From assembly GCF_001746415.1 (NCBI RefSeq), contig NZ_MEHJ01000001.1, positions 3,307,001 through 3,371,000 on the forward strand: 64,000 bases of DNA, written 5' to 3'. The DNA comes from Streptomyces agglomeratus (lineage in GTDB: Bacteria > Actinomycetota > Actinomycetes > Streptomycetales > Streptomycetaceae). Positions 51,916 through 60,940 of this stretch are shown piece after piece. The notes beneath the pieces were generated by a model. It did not search any database, had not been told where the DNA came from, and saw nothing but the letters and a program-made list of their open reading frames with translations. Position 1 is the stretch's first letter, and each line of letters begins with the position of its first letter. Made by a program: the position numbers and the translations under genes.

Positions 51916-52608
51916 ATGAAGCTGCTGACCGTGAACACCGGCCGTGCCGAGGCCGTCGACTACACCGATTCCCCGAGCGGCACGACCGGCATCCACAAGC
52001 TGCCCGCCGACGGGCCCGTGCGGGTGGCGGCGCCCGGCCCCAAGGGGACCGGGGCGAGCGGGCTGGCCGGCGACGCGGTGTGCGACACGCGCCACCACGG
52101 CGGGAACGACCAGGCGGTGTACGCCTTCGCCCGCGAGGATCTCGACTCGTGGGAGCGCGAGCTCGGACGCACGCTGGTGAACGGCGCGTTCGGCGAGAAC
52201 CTCACCACGCTCGGGCTCGACGTGAACGGCGCGCTCATCGGCGAGCGCTGGCGTGTCGGCGCCGACTTGGTGCTCGAAGTGACCAGCAGCCGCATTCCGT
52301 GCCGTACGTTCGCGGACGCCCTCGGCGAGAAGGGCTGGGTCAGGCGCTTCACGCGGAGGGCCGCGCCGGGGGCGTACCTGCGGGTGATCGAGCCGGGTGA
52401 GATACGGGCGGGGGACACGATCGAGATCGTGCACCGCCCGGCCCACGACGTCACGGTCAGCGTGGAGTTCAGGGCGTCCACGACCGAACGCGACCTGCTG
52501 CCGCGCACGCTGGCGGCCGGTGAGGCGCTGCACCCGGAGGTCCTGGAGGCCGCGCGCAAGTACGTCTTCGTACAGTCATCGGCCGGAAAGCCTGGCGGGC
52601 GGGCGTGA
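51916..52608 (+). CDS. MOSC domain protein (YiiM-like)
   Basis: 230 residues. MOSC core: GLAGDAVCDTRHHGGNDQAVYAFAREDLDSW, GAFGENLTTLGLDVNGALIGERWRVG, the conserved Cys in SSRIPCRTFADAL, and GAYLRVIEPGEIRAGDTIEIV. MOSC proteins handle molybdenum cofactor or sulfur transfer; YiiM relatives reduce N-hydroxylated compounds. The C-terminal helical segment (TTERDLLPRTLAAGEALHPEV) matches YiiM-type extensions. Likely leaderless and controlled by the divergent LysR protein. Confidence 0.9.
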   Translation: MKLLTVNTGRAEAVDYTDSPSGTTGIHKLPADGPVRVAAPGPKGTGASGLAGDAVCDTRHHGGNDQAVYAFAREDLDSWERELGRTLVNGAFGENLTTLGLDVNGALIGERWRVGADLVLEVTSSRIPCRTFADALGEKGWVRRFTRRAAPGAYLRVIEPGEIRAGDTIEIVHRPAHDVTVSVEFRASTTERDLLPRTLAAGEALHPEVLEAARKYVFVQSSAGKPGGRA

Positions 52609-52620
52609 CACGTGGGGCAC

Positions 52621-52626
52621 TAACGT
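52621..52626 (+). promoter_or_regulatory. -10 box of a leaderless promoter for the SDR gene
   Basis: TAACGT ends 7 nt before ATG 52634; there is no ribosome site and only 25 bp from the MOSC stop. Third example of the TANCGT-ATG spacing in the window. Confidence 0.45.
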
Positions 52627-52633
52627 GCCCCGC

Positions 52634-53407
52634 ATGACGACTGCACTCATTACCGGAGCGACCGCGGGCATCGGCGCCGCCTTCGCGCGACGCCTCGCCA
52701 CGGACGGGCACAACCTGGTCCTGGTGGCCCGCGACACGGAGCGGCTCCAGGAGCAGGCGACAGAACTCCACGACCTGCACGGCATCGAGGCCGAGGTGCT
52801 GACCGCCGACCTGTCGACCGAGGACGGGATCGCGTCGGTCGAGGCACGGCTGTCGGACCGCAGAAAGCCGGTGGACCTTCTCGTCAACAACGCCGGCTTC
52901 GGCAACAAGGGGCGCTTCCTCGAAGTCTCCATGGCCGATGAGCTGACGATGCTGAAGGTGCACTGCGAGGCGGTACTGCGGCTGACGGCCGCGGCCACGG
53001 CGGGGATGAAGGACCGGGGGCGCGGCGGCGTCGTCAACGTCGCGTCGGTCGCGGCCTTCGTGCCGCGCGGGACGTACGGCGCGTCGAAGGCGTGGGTCGT
53101 GCAGTTCACCCAGGGCGCGGCGCGGGATCTGGCGGGGAGCGGGGTGCGGCTGATGGCGCTGTGCCCCGGTTTCGTACGTACGGAATTCCATGAGCGGGCC
53201 GGGATGGGGACGGACAACATCCCCGGGTGGATGTGGCTCGACGCGGACAAGCTGGTGGCGGCGGCGATGGGCGATCTGGCGCGGGGGAAGACCGTGTCGG
53301 TGCCGGACCCGCGGTACAAGGCGCTGATGGGCGCGGTGAAGCTGGCGCCGCGCGGTCTGCTGGGCGGGCTCACCTCGAAGACCGGCCGGAAGTACGGGCC
53401 TCAGTAG
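52634..53407 (+). CDS. Short-chain dehydrogenase/reductase
   Basis: 257 residues. NAD(P) motif TALITGATAGIGAAFARRLA with Asp/Arg selector VARDTERL; NNAG in LLVNNAGFGNKG; catalytic Ser in VNVASVAAFVP; YxxxK in YGASKAW; PGFVRTEF. Classical SDR of the YqjQ/DltE-like group with unknown substrate. Its last 7 nt overlap the end of the convergent DUF2264 gene. Confidence 0.93.
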   Translation: MTTALITGATAGIGAAFARRLATDGHNLVLVARDTERLQEQATELHDLHGIEAEVLTADLSTEDGIASVEARLSDRRKPVDLLVNNAGFGNKGRFLEVSMADELTMLKVHCEAVLRLTAAATAGMKDRGRGGVVNVASVAAFVPRGTYGASKAWVVQFTQGAARDLAGSGVRLMALCPGFVRTEFHERAGMGTDNIPGWMWLDADKLVAAAMGDLARGKTVSVPDPRYKALMGAVKLAPRGLLGGLTSKTGRKYGPQ

Positions 53408-55278
53408 TCCGGGCTCAGGCAGGTGGTCGATCCGTCCGTCCACGTCACCCGGACCGTGCGGCCGGTGACGCGTACGTCGGCGAGCGTGCTGACGGGCGCG
53501 GGCTCCGGCTCGGCGGTCAGGGAGGCGAGGGCGACGAAGAGCGTGCCGCCCGCCGTGGTGCGGCCGTCGAGGGCGGCGGTACGGGTCCGGGCGGCGAGCG
53601 AGGTCGATCCGGTGCGCAATTCGGTTGTGGTGGTGTAGCCGTGGACCGGATGGAGTTGCGCGGTCACCCGGTCGCCGGCCGGTTCGAGCGGGCCGGCCGC
53701 CCGGTCGTCGGTGGCCCAGCCGGTCTGGCGTACGGGGGTTCCCTCGGGGGCGCCGGTGACGAGATGGACGCGGAGTTCGGCGCGGCCGTGGGCCGCGGTG
53801 GCGGACACTACGCGGATGCCGGGGGCGGGGGTGTGCGCCGAGGCCACCCAGCCGGGGCCGCCGGAGAGTGGGATGGCGGGGCCGCGCCTGGTCCAGACGC
53901 CGTCTACGAGCAGGGCGAAGTGGTTGTCGGCGGTGTGGTGGTGGTCCGCGGCGCCGGCGCTTTCGTCCGGGGCGGCGCCCTCGTGCGCGTCGTCGGCGCC
54001 GTCGTGCGCGTCGTCGGCGCCTTCGTGGGTCGGGCCCGTGCGGGTGGAGTAGGCGAAGCGGGCGTATCCGGGGTCCTCGCCGGGGCCGGCGTGGTTGCTG
54101 CCGTGGTTGTGGAGGCGTACGAGACCGTCGGCCGCCGTGGACTGGATCAGCATGTTCGGCGGGCCGAGGGTGGTGACGGCGTCCCGGATCTCGGCGGGCA
54201 GCGGCTCTTCGGGGTCGGTCCAGGCCGGGTGGTCCGGCGGCAGAAGAAGGCCGAGGAAGCCCTTGGCCGCCCAGTAGGGAGAGGCCGGGCCGGAGTAGCT
54301 CTGGACGACCGGGGCGTACGGGCCGTGCCAGCCGAGGGTCAGCAGCCCCCGGTCGTCGACCGCGCCCCGGTCGAGGAAGTACCGCAGGGTGCCTGAGGCG
54401 AGGCGGCGGGTGGCGCCGGGGGTGAGCGGGGTGTGGCCGGTGAGTGCGCCCAGCCAGGGGGCGGCCGCGGCGGCGAAGCGGTAGGTGAGGGAGCGGCCGT
54501 ACGGCATGGGGGCGCCGTTGGCGTCGAACATCCGGGTGGCGGCTTCGAGTTGGGCGCGCAGGCGGGGTCCGTAGCGGCCGAGGAGTTCCCGGTCACCGGC
54601 GAGGTGGGCGTGCAGGACGGGGTAGAAGTGCAGGGCCCACGCGTTGTAGTGGTCGAAGGCGCGGTTCGGGCCGTCGCTGTACCAGCCGTCGCCCAGGTGC
54701 CATTCCTCGACGCGGGCGAGGGAGCGGTCGACGGTGGCGCGGGCGCGGTCGGTCTCGATGCCGGCGTCCTGGAGGAATCCGGCGACGGTGAGGCCGAAGA
54801 GCCACCAGTTGTTGTCCACGGGGGACGGGCCGAGGGCGGGCCGCAGCCACTCGACGACGCGGTCGCGGGAGCGTTCGTCGAGGGTGTCCCAGAGCCAGGG
54901 CCGGGTGAGGCGCAGGGCGAGGGCGACGGAGGCGGCTTCGACGACGGCCTGGCGTACGTCGGCCATCAGCGGCCAGGAGTCCGGTGCGGTGGCCGACAAC
55001 CCGCTGTCGCGGACGGGCTTCTCGGTGCCGGCGGCGAGCCCTTCGGCGTAGTGGGCGAGGTGCCCGTGCGGGTCGTGGCCGGCCGCGCCCGCGACGCGGA
55101 AGGCGGCGAGCAGGAAAGTACGGGCGTAGCCTTCGAGGCCGTCGGAGCGCGGGCCGGACCGGCTGGGGCGGGAGCCGGGCAGGTCGATCAGGGCGCGGCG
55201 CGGGGAGGCGTAGGGGCGTACGGCGAGCAGGAGCCGGTCCGCCGTCGCTTCCCAGTCGTCGCGGTTCCCGAACGGCAT
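53401..55278 (-). CDS. DUF2264 protein, putative polysaccharide-degrading (alpha/alpha-toroid) enzyme
   Basis: 625 residues. DUF2264 pattern through the N-terminal 400 residues: RSDGLEGYARTFLLAAFRVAG, VDNNWWLFGLTVAGFL, DGWYSDGPNRAFDHYNAWALHFYPVL, MPYGRSLTYRFAAAAAPW, WAAKGFLGLLLPPDHPAW. The fold is related to alginate/heparin lyases and unsaturated glucuronyl hydrolases. The C-terminal beta part contains an inserted acidic His/Asp/Ala repeat (about residues 410-435, HEGADDAHDGADDA) absent from the expected core. No signal peptide, so it probably acts on imported oligosaccharides. Divergent from its likely regulator; part of the carbohydrate island. Confidence 0.88.
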   Translation of the reverse strand: MPFGNRDDWEATADRLLLAVRPYASPRRALIDLPGSRPSRSGPRSDGLEGYARTFLLAAFRVAGAAGHDPHGHLAHYAEGLAAGTEKPVRDSGLSATAPDSWPLMADVRQAVVEAASVALALRLTRPWLWDTLDERSRDRVVEWLRPALGPSPVDNNWWLFGLTVAGFLQDAGIETDRARATVDRSLARVEEWHLGDGWYSDGPNRAFDHYNAWALHFYPVLHAHLAGDRELLGRYGPRLRAQLEAATRMFDANGAPMPYGRSLTYRFAAAAAPWLGALTGHTPLTPGATRRLASGTLRYFLDRGAVDDRGLLTLGWHGPYAPVVQSYSGPASPYWAAKGFLGLLLPPDHPAWTDPEEPLPAEIRDAVTTLGPPNMLIQSTAADGLVRLHNHGSNHAGPGEDPGYARFAYSTRTGPTHEGADDAHDGADDAHEGAAPDESAGAADHHHTADNHFALLVDGVWTRRGPAIPLSGGPGWVASAHTPAPGIRVVSATAAHGRAELRVHLVTGAPEGTPVRQTGWATDDRAAGPLEPAGDRVTAQLHPVHGYTTTTELRTGSTSLAARTRTAALDGRTTAGGTLFVALASLTAEPEPAPVSTLADVRVTGRTVRVTWTDGSTTCLSPDY

Positions 55279-55400
55279 GATGCTCCCCTGGACTGCGGCC
55301 GGACCCGGTCCGGACTGCTGGGCGGGCGGACCGGACCGATGAGCGGGCGGCCCGGTCCGGGCGGCCGGACTGGCGCGTCGCCGGAATCTAGAGCCCGGGC

Positions 55401-55455
55401 GATCGAAACGTCAATGCATTGCGGTTGAATGATCGAAACTTCTATCGTTCGATCA
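55401..55455. promoter_or_regulatory. GATCGAAAC operator cluster of the DeoR/LacI hybrid regulator
   Basis: GATCGAAAC at 55401-55409 and 55431-55439 plus the inverted GTTCGATCA at 55447-55455; the last two form TGATCGAA-N10-TTCGATCA. They sit between the divergent DUF2264 gene and the regulator gene. A related TTTCGATCA site occurs before the transporter operon. Confidence 0.65.
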
Positions 55456-55496
55456 CGCTGGTTTCTGTGCCACACACTGCGAGGGGGACTGCCGCC

Positions 55497-56603
55497 GTGC
55501 GCGAGAGTGCTGCTGAACGTCACGACCGACTGCTGGGCCTGGTACGGGAACGGGGTTCGGCCCGCGTCTCGGATCTCGCCGGGCAACTGGGGGTGTCCCC
55601 CGTGACGGTGCGCCGGGACGTGGAGGAGCTGGCCGGGCGGGGGCTGCTCGACCGGGTGCACGGATCGGTGTCGTGGCCGCGGGGCCGGGGCGGTCCGGAC
55701 GGGGCCCCGGCGGGTGCGGGCCGGGGCGCCGGCCTGGTGCTCGGCATGCTGGCCCCCTCGGCGACGTACTACTTCCCCGAGGTGATCCGGGGTGCGCACG
55801 AGGCGGCGGCGCGGGCCGGGGCCCGGCTGATCCTGCGGATCTCGGACTACCGGCCGGAGGAGGACCACGCGCGCACCGAGGGGCTGCTGGCGGCGGGCGC
55901 CGAGGGGCTGCTGGTGGCGCCGGGCTGGCGTCGGCCGGACGACCCGTCCGCGTACGGGGACTGGATCACCTCGCTGCCCGTGCCCACCGTCCTGCTGGAG
56001 CGGCAGCCGGTGCCGGGCTCGCGGCTGGACGGGACCGACCGGGTCTGCTCGGACCACCGGCACGGGGTGCTGCTGGCCGTGCGGCACCTGATGGAACTGG
56101 GGCACGGGGCGCCGCTGCTGATGGCCCGCGACGACTCGCCGACGGCTCTCGCCGTGCGCGCCGGGTACGCGGACGCGCTGGGCGTGCTGGGCGTGCGCGC
56201 GCCGCGGGACGTGATCGGTTCCGTACCGGCCGAGACGCACCCGGACCGCTTCGAGGCGGCGGTGCAGGCCCTGCGGGAGGCGGTCGCGTCGGGGACGGCG
56301 ACGGCAGCGCTGATCCACAACGACGTGGACGCGATCCAGGTGGTGCAGCGGCTCGCGGAGCTGGGTGTGCGGGTGCCCCAGGACCTGGCGCTGATCGCGT
56401 ACGACGACGAGGTCGCGGCGCTCGCCGACACGCCGCTCACGGCGGTGGCGCCGCCGAAGCGCGAGGTGGGGCGGCAGGCCACCGGGCTGCTGATGGAGCG
56501 GCTCGGGCACGGGCGGGGCCAGGGTGAGGAGGAACCGCGGCGGCATCTGACGCTCCTTCCGCAACTGCGGGTGCGGGCTTCGTGCGGAGCCACACCTGTC
56601 TGA
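55497..56603 (+). CDS. Transcriptional regulator: DeoR-type HTH fused to a LacI-type sugar-binding domain
   Basis: 368 residues from GTG 55497 (GAGGGGGA 9 nt upstream). The N-terminal ~60 residues are a DeoR winged HTH (RHDRLLGLVRERGSARVSDLAGQLGVSPVTVRRDVEELAGRGLLDRVHG). The remainder is a periplasmic-binding-protein-like effector domain of the LacI/GalR kind (LVLGMLAPSATYYFPEVIRGAHEAAARAGARLIL, ALIHNDVDAIQVVQRLAELGVRVPQDLALIAYDDE). It should repress the island until a sugar ligand binds. The transporter operon follows 99 bp downstream. Confidence 0.9.
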   Translation: MRESAAERHDRLLGLVRERGSARVSDLAGQLGVSPVTVRRDVEELAGRGLLDRVHGSVSWPRGRGGPDGAPAGAGRGAGLVLGMLAPSATYYFPEVIRGAHEAAARAGARLILRISDYRPEEDHARTEGLLAAGAEGLLVAPGWRRPDDPSAYGDWITSLPVPTVLLERQPVPGSRLDGTDRVCSDHRHGVLLAVRHLMELGHGAPLLMARDDSPTALAVRAGYADALGVLGVRAPRDVIGSVPAETHPDRFEAAVQALREAVASGTATAALIHNDVDAIQVVQRLAELGVRVPQDLALIAYDDEVAALADTPLTAVAPPKREVGRQATGLLMERLGHGRGQGEEEPRRHLTLLPQLRVRASCGATPV

Positions 56604-56617
56604 TCTTTTTTCGATCA
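56601..56617. promoter_or_regulatory. Operator-like TGATC...TTTCGATCA site before the transporter operon
   Basis: TTTCGATCA (56609-56617) matches the sites beside the regulator gene. With TGATC at 56601-56605, overlapping the regulator stop codon, it makes an inverted repeat. AT-rich promoter sequence (ATCAATCTTTCGCTCTTGAC) follows. Confidence 0.55.
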
Positions 56618-56702
56618 ATCAATCTTTCGCTCTTGACTTCGCTCATCACTGGCTCAAGGATCACGGCCAACGCAATCCCGCCGCCTGTTCAGGAGCCGTG
56701 TC

Positions 56703-58034
56703 GTGAGCCCCAGTTGGAACAGAACGTCCCCCCTCATAGTCGGCGCCGCCACCGCCCTCGCCGTTCTCACGGCCTGCGGCGGCAGCGGCACGGCGGAGAA
56801 GAAGTCCGCTGCCCCGGGAAGTGACGGCAAGCCCGTCTCGATCACCTTCTGGGGGTGGACGAAGGGTTCGAAGGAGGTCGTCGACGCCTTCAACGCCTCG
56901 CACGAGGACATCCGGGTGACGTACGAGGAGATCCCCTCGGGCAACGCCGGCGGCTACGCCAAGATCTCCAACGCCGTGAAGGCGGGCAACGCCCCCGACC
57001 TGGTCTCCATCGAGTACCCGATGCTCCCCGAGTTCGTCAGCCAGGGCGCGGTCCAGGACATCAGCGGTCACCTCTCCGACGACGTGAAGAGGAAGTTCCT
57101 GCCGCAGGCGGTCGAGCTGACCACCCTCGGCGGCAAGAACTGGGCCGTCCCCTTCGACGCCTCGCCGCAGGCCCTCTACTACCGCAAAGACCTGTTCGAG
57201 AAGTACGGCGTCGAAGTCCCCAGGACGTGGGCCGAGTTCCGCGAGGCCGCCGGGAAGGTCAGGAAGGCCGACAAGAAGGCGCGCATCGGCACCTTCTTCC
57301 CCGACGACCCGACCACCTTCCAGGCGATGGCCTGGCAGGCCGGCGCCCAGTGGTTCAAGGCCGAGGGCGACACCTGGAAGGTCGACACGACCGACGCCGC
57401 GACCAAGAAGGTGTCGGCGTACTGGCAAGGGCTCCTCGACGACGACCTGATCCGCAACAACGCCTCCTTCAGCCCGGAGTGGACCAACTCCCTCAAGAGC
57501 GGAGGCACCATCGGCTACCTCGGCGCTTCGTGGGGTGCGGGCGTCCTGTCGGCCACCCTGCCCGAGCAGAGCGGCAAGTGGGCCGTCGCGCCGATGCCGT
57601 CGTGGGACGGCAAGCCCGCCAGCGGCATGCTCGGCGGCTCCACGTTCGCCGTGACCAAGGACAGCGAGAAGACCGGGGCGGCGGTCGAGTTCGCCCGGTG
57701 GATGACGACGACCGAGGCAGGCGTCAGGGCCAGGATCTCCTCCGGTACGTCGAGCGCCTTCCCGGCCGCGGCGGAACTGCGCCCGGCGGCCAGGGCGGCG
57801 TTCGACGCGAAGTTCTACGGCGGCCAGGACATCTACCGGGTCTTCGAGGACGCCGGGGCCTCCATCAGCCCGAACTGGGCGTGGGGCCCGAGCACCGGCA
57901 CCACCAACACCGTCATCAAGGACCAGTTCGGCAAGGTCACGAACGGCGGCGCGACGATCGCGGACGCGGTCGAGGCCGGGCACGAGGCGACCGTCTCCGA
58001 GCTGAGGAAGCGCGGCCTGAAGGTGGAGGGCTGA
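56703..58034 (+). CDS. Sugar ABC transporter substrate-binding lipoprotein
   Basis: 443 residues, family 1 extracellular solute-binding protein. The signal peptide ends in lipobox VLTAC (Cys25). Mature features: ITFWGWTKGSKEVVDAFNASHEDIRVTYEEIPSG, NAPDLVSIEYPMLPEFVSQG, WAVPFDASPQALYYRKDLFEKYGVEVPRTWAEF. GTG 56703 with AGGAG 8 nt upstream. Captures an oligosaccharide and delivers it to the two permeases encoded next. Confidence 0.96.
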   Translation: MSPSWNRTSPLIVGAATALAVLTACGGSGTAEKKSAAPGSDGKPVSITFWGWTKGSKEVVDAFNASHEDIRVTYEEIPSGNAGGYAKISNAVKAGNAPDLVSIEYPMLPEFVSQGAVQDISGHLSDDVKRKFLPQAVELTTLGGKNWAVPFDASPQALYYRKDLFEKYGVEVPRTWAEFREAAGKVRKADKKARIGTFFPDDPTTFQAMAWQAGAQWFKAEGDTWKVDTTDAATKKVSAYWQGLLDDDLIRNNASFSPEWTNSLKSGGTIGYLGASWGAGVLSATLPEQSGKWAVAPMPSWDGKPASGMLGGSTFAVTKDSEKTGAAVEFARWMTTTEAGVRARISSGTSSAFPAAAELRPAARAAFDAKFYGGQDIYRVFEDAGASISPNWAWGPSTGTTNTVIKDQFGKVTNGGATIADAVEAGHEATVSELRKRGLKVEG

Positions 58035-58041
58035 GAACCAC

Positions 58042-58938
58042 GTGAAGGCCCGCACCCGCACCCATGCCGCCGCCGGCGTCCTGCTGACCCCCTTCTTCGT
58101 CCTGTTCACCCTGGTGATGGTGGTGCCGATCGGGTACGCGGTCTGGCTGAGCCTGTTCACCGAGAAGCAGTCGGGACTGGGCTTCGGCGGAACGGAGACC
58201 GTCTTCAGCGGCCTCGACAACTACACGGCGGCGCTGGGTGACCCGGCCTTCCGTGAGGGCTTCGCCGTACTCCTCGGGTACTGCGTGTTCTACATCCCGC
58301 TGATGATCGGCGGAGCCCTCGCACTCGCCCTGCTGATCGACTCCACGCTCGCCCGCGCCCGCCGCTTCTTCCAGCTCGCGCTCTTCCTGCCGCACGCCGT
58401 CCCGGGCATCATCGCCGCGCTGATCTGGGTCTATCTCTATACGCCCCAGCTCAGCCCGGTCGTCGACGCCATGGAGGCCGGCGGTATCGGCTTCGACTTC
58501 TTCGCACCCGAAGGCGCCCTCCCTTCCGTCATCAACATCGCGCTGTGGGAATGGCTCGGCTACAACATGGTGATCTTCTACGCCGCTCTCCAGGCCGTCG
58601 ACCGCTCGGTCCTCGAAGCGGCCACGGTGGACGGGGCGGGCGCCTGGCGCACCGCGCTCAGCATCAAGGTCCCGCTGATCCGCGCCTCGGTCGTCATGGT
58701 CGCGCTGTTCACGGTCATCGGCTCGCTCCAGCTGTTCACCGAGCCGCTGATCATCAACAAGGGCACCGGATCATCCGTCACCTCCACCTGGACGCCGAAC
58801 ATGTACGCGTACACCGCGGCCTTCGACCGGAACGACTACGGGCTCGCGGCCGCCGCCTCCGTGCTGCTCGCGCTCACCGCCGCGCTGCTCTCCTTCGCGG
58901 TCACCCGCTTCACCGGCCGCAAGGGCAGGAAGGCATGA
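58042..58938 (+). CDS. Sugar ABC transporter permease (MalF type)
   Basis: 298 residues, six membrane helices, with the ATPase-docking EAA loop LEAATVDGAGAWRTALSIKVPLIRAS. GTG 58042, 7 nt after the binding-protein stop. No ATPase gene is in the operon; in Streptomyces such CUT1 importers commonly share the MsiK ATPase encoded elsewhere. Confidence 0.95.
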   Translation: MKARTRTHAAAGVLLTPFFVLFTLVMVVPIGYAVWLSLFTEKQSGLGFGGTETVFSGLDNYTAALGDPAFREGFAVLLGYCVFYIPLMIGGALALALLIDSTLARARRFFQLALFLPHAVPGIIAALIWVYLYTPQLSPVVDAMEAGGIGFDFFAPEGALPSVINIALWEWLGYNMVIFYAALQAVDRSVLEAATVDGAGAWRTALSIKVPLIRASVVMVALFTVIGSLQLFTEPLIINKGTGSSVTSTWTPNMYAYTAAFDRNDYGLAAAASVLLALTAALLSFAVTRFTGRKGRKA

Positions 58939-59798
58939 GTTCTCGCCGTACGAGCACCACCGCCGGCCGCTGGATGTCGAAGACCGCCGTCAACGGCGCG
59001 CTCGTCCTCGCCGTGCTCTACATGCTGCTCCCTCTCGTCTGGCTGGTCACGGCCGCCACCAAGGACACGGGCGGCCTGCTCGCCGGAAACGCCTTCTCCT
59101 TCGAGGACTTCAACCTCGGCGCGAACCTGTCCGCCCTGGCGACGTACAGCGACGGCGTCTACTTCCGCTGGTACCTCAACAGCCTGCTCTACGCGGGCGG
59201 CGGCGCCGTGGTCAGCTCGCTGATCAGCGTCGCCGCGGGCTACGCCTTCGACAAGTACCGCTTCAGGGGCAAGGAGAAGCTGTTCGGCGCCGTCCTGCTG
59301 GGCGTGCTGGTCCCGACCACCGCGCTGGCCCTGCCCATGTACCTGCTCGCCAGCGAAGTGGGCATCGTCAACACGTACTGGGCCGTCCTCGTCCCCGTGC
59401 TGGTCCACCCGTTCGGCGTCTACCTCGCCCGTGTCTTCAGCGCCGGCTACATCCCGGACGAGGCACTCGAAGCCGCCCGTATCGACGGGGCCGGCGAGCT
59501 GCGCGTCTTCTGGTCCATCGGTATGCGCATGATCATGCCGGGCTTCGTGACCGTCTTCCTCTTCCAGTTCACCGCCATCTGGAACAATTTCTTCCTCCCC
59601 CTGGTGATGCTTTCGGACCAGAAGCTCTTCCCACTGAGCCTCGGCCTGTACGCGTGGAACAGCAACGCCCACGGCGAGCCGGAGTTCTACCCCCTCGTCG
59701 TCACCGGCTCGCTCCTCGCCGTAGTCCCCCTGATCGTCGCCTTCGTCTCCCTCCAGCGGCACTGGAAGGCCGGGCTCACCGCCGGAAGCGTCAAGTGA
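58935..59798 (+). CDS. Sugar ABC transporter permease (MalG type)
   Basis: 287 residues, six helices, EAA loop DEALEAARIDGAGELRVFWSIGMRM. ATG 58935 overlaps the previous stop by 4 nt (ATGA), so the permeases are made in equal amounts. Forms the channel with the MalF-type partner. Confidence 0.96.
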   Translation: MSSRRTSTTAGRWMSKTAVNGALVLAVLYMLLPLVWLVTAATKDTGGLLAGNAFSFEDFNLGANLSALATYSDGVYFRWYLNSLLYAGGGAVVSSLISVAAGYAFDKYRFRGKEKLFGAVLLGVLVPTTALALPMYLLASEVGIVNTYWAVLVPVLVHPFGVYLARVFSAGYIPDEALEAARIDGAGELRVFWSIGMRMIMPGFVTVFLFQFTAIWNNFFLPLVMLSDQKLFPLSLGLYAWNSNAHGEPEFYPLVVTGSLLAVVPLIVAFVSLQRHWKAGLTAGSVK

Positions 59799-59909
59799 CG
59801 CGGGCAGGCGATGTCACGCGGCGCCGAGCGACGTCACCCGGCGTCGCGCCCACGACGCCACCCGGCGCCGGACGACGTCAAGCGACCGAAGAGGAGCCCG
59901 AGTTCCACC

Positions 59910-60938
59910 ATGCACCACGCCACTGACAACCAGCCGTCCCTGCTGCTCGCCATGGGTCCCGGCATCGCGGAGCGCCTCTTCACCGACCGGCACCGCGCCC
60001 GCCTGGCCGAACTCTCGCGCACCGACCCGCACCTGGTCGCGTACGACCTCGCCGCCCCCGCGCCGCCCGTCGCGGCGGCGCTCGCCGAGGCCGAGGTCCT
60101 GTTCACCTGCTGGGGCGCCACCCCGCTCACCGCCGAAGTGCTCGACGCCGCCCCGAAGCTGCGCGCCGTCATCCACGCGGCGGGCTCCGTCAAGCACCAC
60201 GTCACCCCGGCCTGCTGGGAGCGCGGCATCGCCGTGACCTCGGCCGCCGCGGCCAACGCCCTGCCCGTGGCGGAGTACACGCTCGCCGCGATCCTCTTCG
60301 CCGGCAAACGCGTCCTGTACGCCGCCGCCCGCTACCGCGCCCTGCGCGCCGGCCACGACTGGCGCGCGGAACTCGACGGCGCCGGGAACCACCGCCGCAC
60401 CGTGGGCATCGTCGGCGCCTCCCGCATCGGCCGCCGCGTCATCGAGCTGCTCCGCCCCTTCGACCTGGACGTCCTGCTGTACGACCCGTACGTCGCCCCG
60501 CGCGAAGCGGCAGCACTCGGCGTCGCGCTCGCGCCGCTCGACGACCTGTGCGCCCGCAGCTCCGTCGTCTCGGTCCACGCCCCGCAGCTCCCGGCCACCC
60601 ACCACATGATCGGCGCCCGCCAGCTGGCCGCGATGCCGGCCGGCGCGACGCTGATCAACACCGCCCGCGGCTCCCTCGTCGACGAGGCCGCGCTGCTCCC
60701 CGAGCTGGCCTCCGGCCGCCTGAACGCCGTACTCGACGTGACGGACCCGGAACTCCCGCCGCCGGACTCGCCGTTGTACGACCTCCCGAACGTGCTGCTG
60801 ACCCCGCACGTCGCGGGCTCGCTCGGCGACGAGCTGCACCGCATGGCCGACCAGTCCCTGGACGAGCTGGCGCGCTACGCGGCGGGTCACCCCTTCGCTG
60901 ATCCGGTCCATCCAACATCGCTGCACCACTCGGCCTGA
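59910..60938 (+). CDS. D-2-hydroxyacid dehydrogenase family protein
   Basis: 342 residues from ATG 59910. Rossmann motif TVGIVGASRIGRRVIELLRPFD; catalytic Arg in INTARGSLVDEAAL, acid in VLDVTDPELPP and His in LLTPHVAGS, all present. NAD-dependent reduction or oxidation of a 2-keto/2-hydroxy acid, perhaps a sugar-derived acid given the transporter operon 111 bp upstream. GAGGAG is about 14 nt from the ATG, rather distant. Last gene of the probable catabolic operon. Confidence 0.92.
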   Translation: MHHATDNQPSLLLAMGPGIAERLFTDRHRARLAELSRTDPHLVAYDLAAPAPPVAAALAEAEVLFTCWGATPLTAEVLDAAPKLRAVIHAAGSVKHHVTPACWERGIAVTSAAAANALPVAEYTLAAILFAGKRVLYAAARYRALRAGHDWRAELDGAGNHRRTVGIVGASRIGRRVIELLRPFDLDVLLYDPYVAPREAAALGVALAPLDDLCARSSVVSVHAPQLPATHHMIGARQLAAMPAGATLINTARGSLVDEAALLPELASGRLNAVLDVTDPELPPPDSPLYDLPNVLLTPHVAGSLGDELHRMADQSLDELARYAAGHPFADPVHPTSLHHSA

Positions 60939-60940
60939 AC

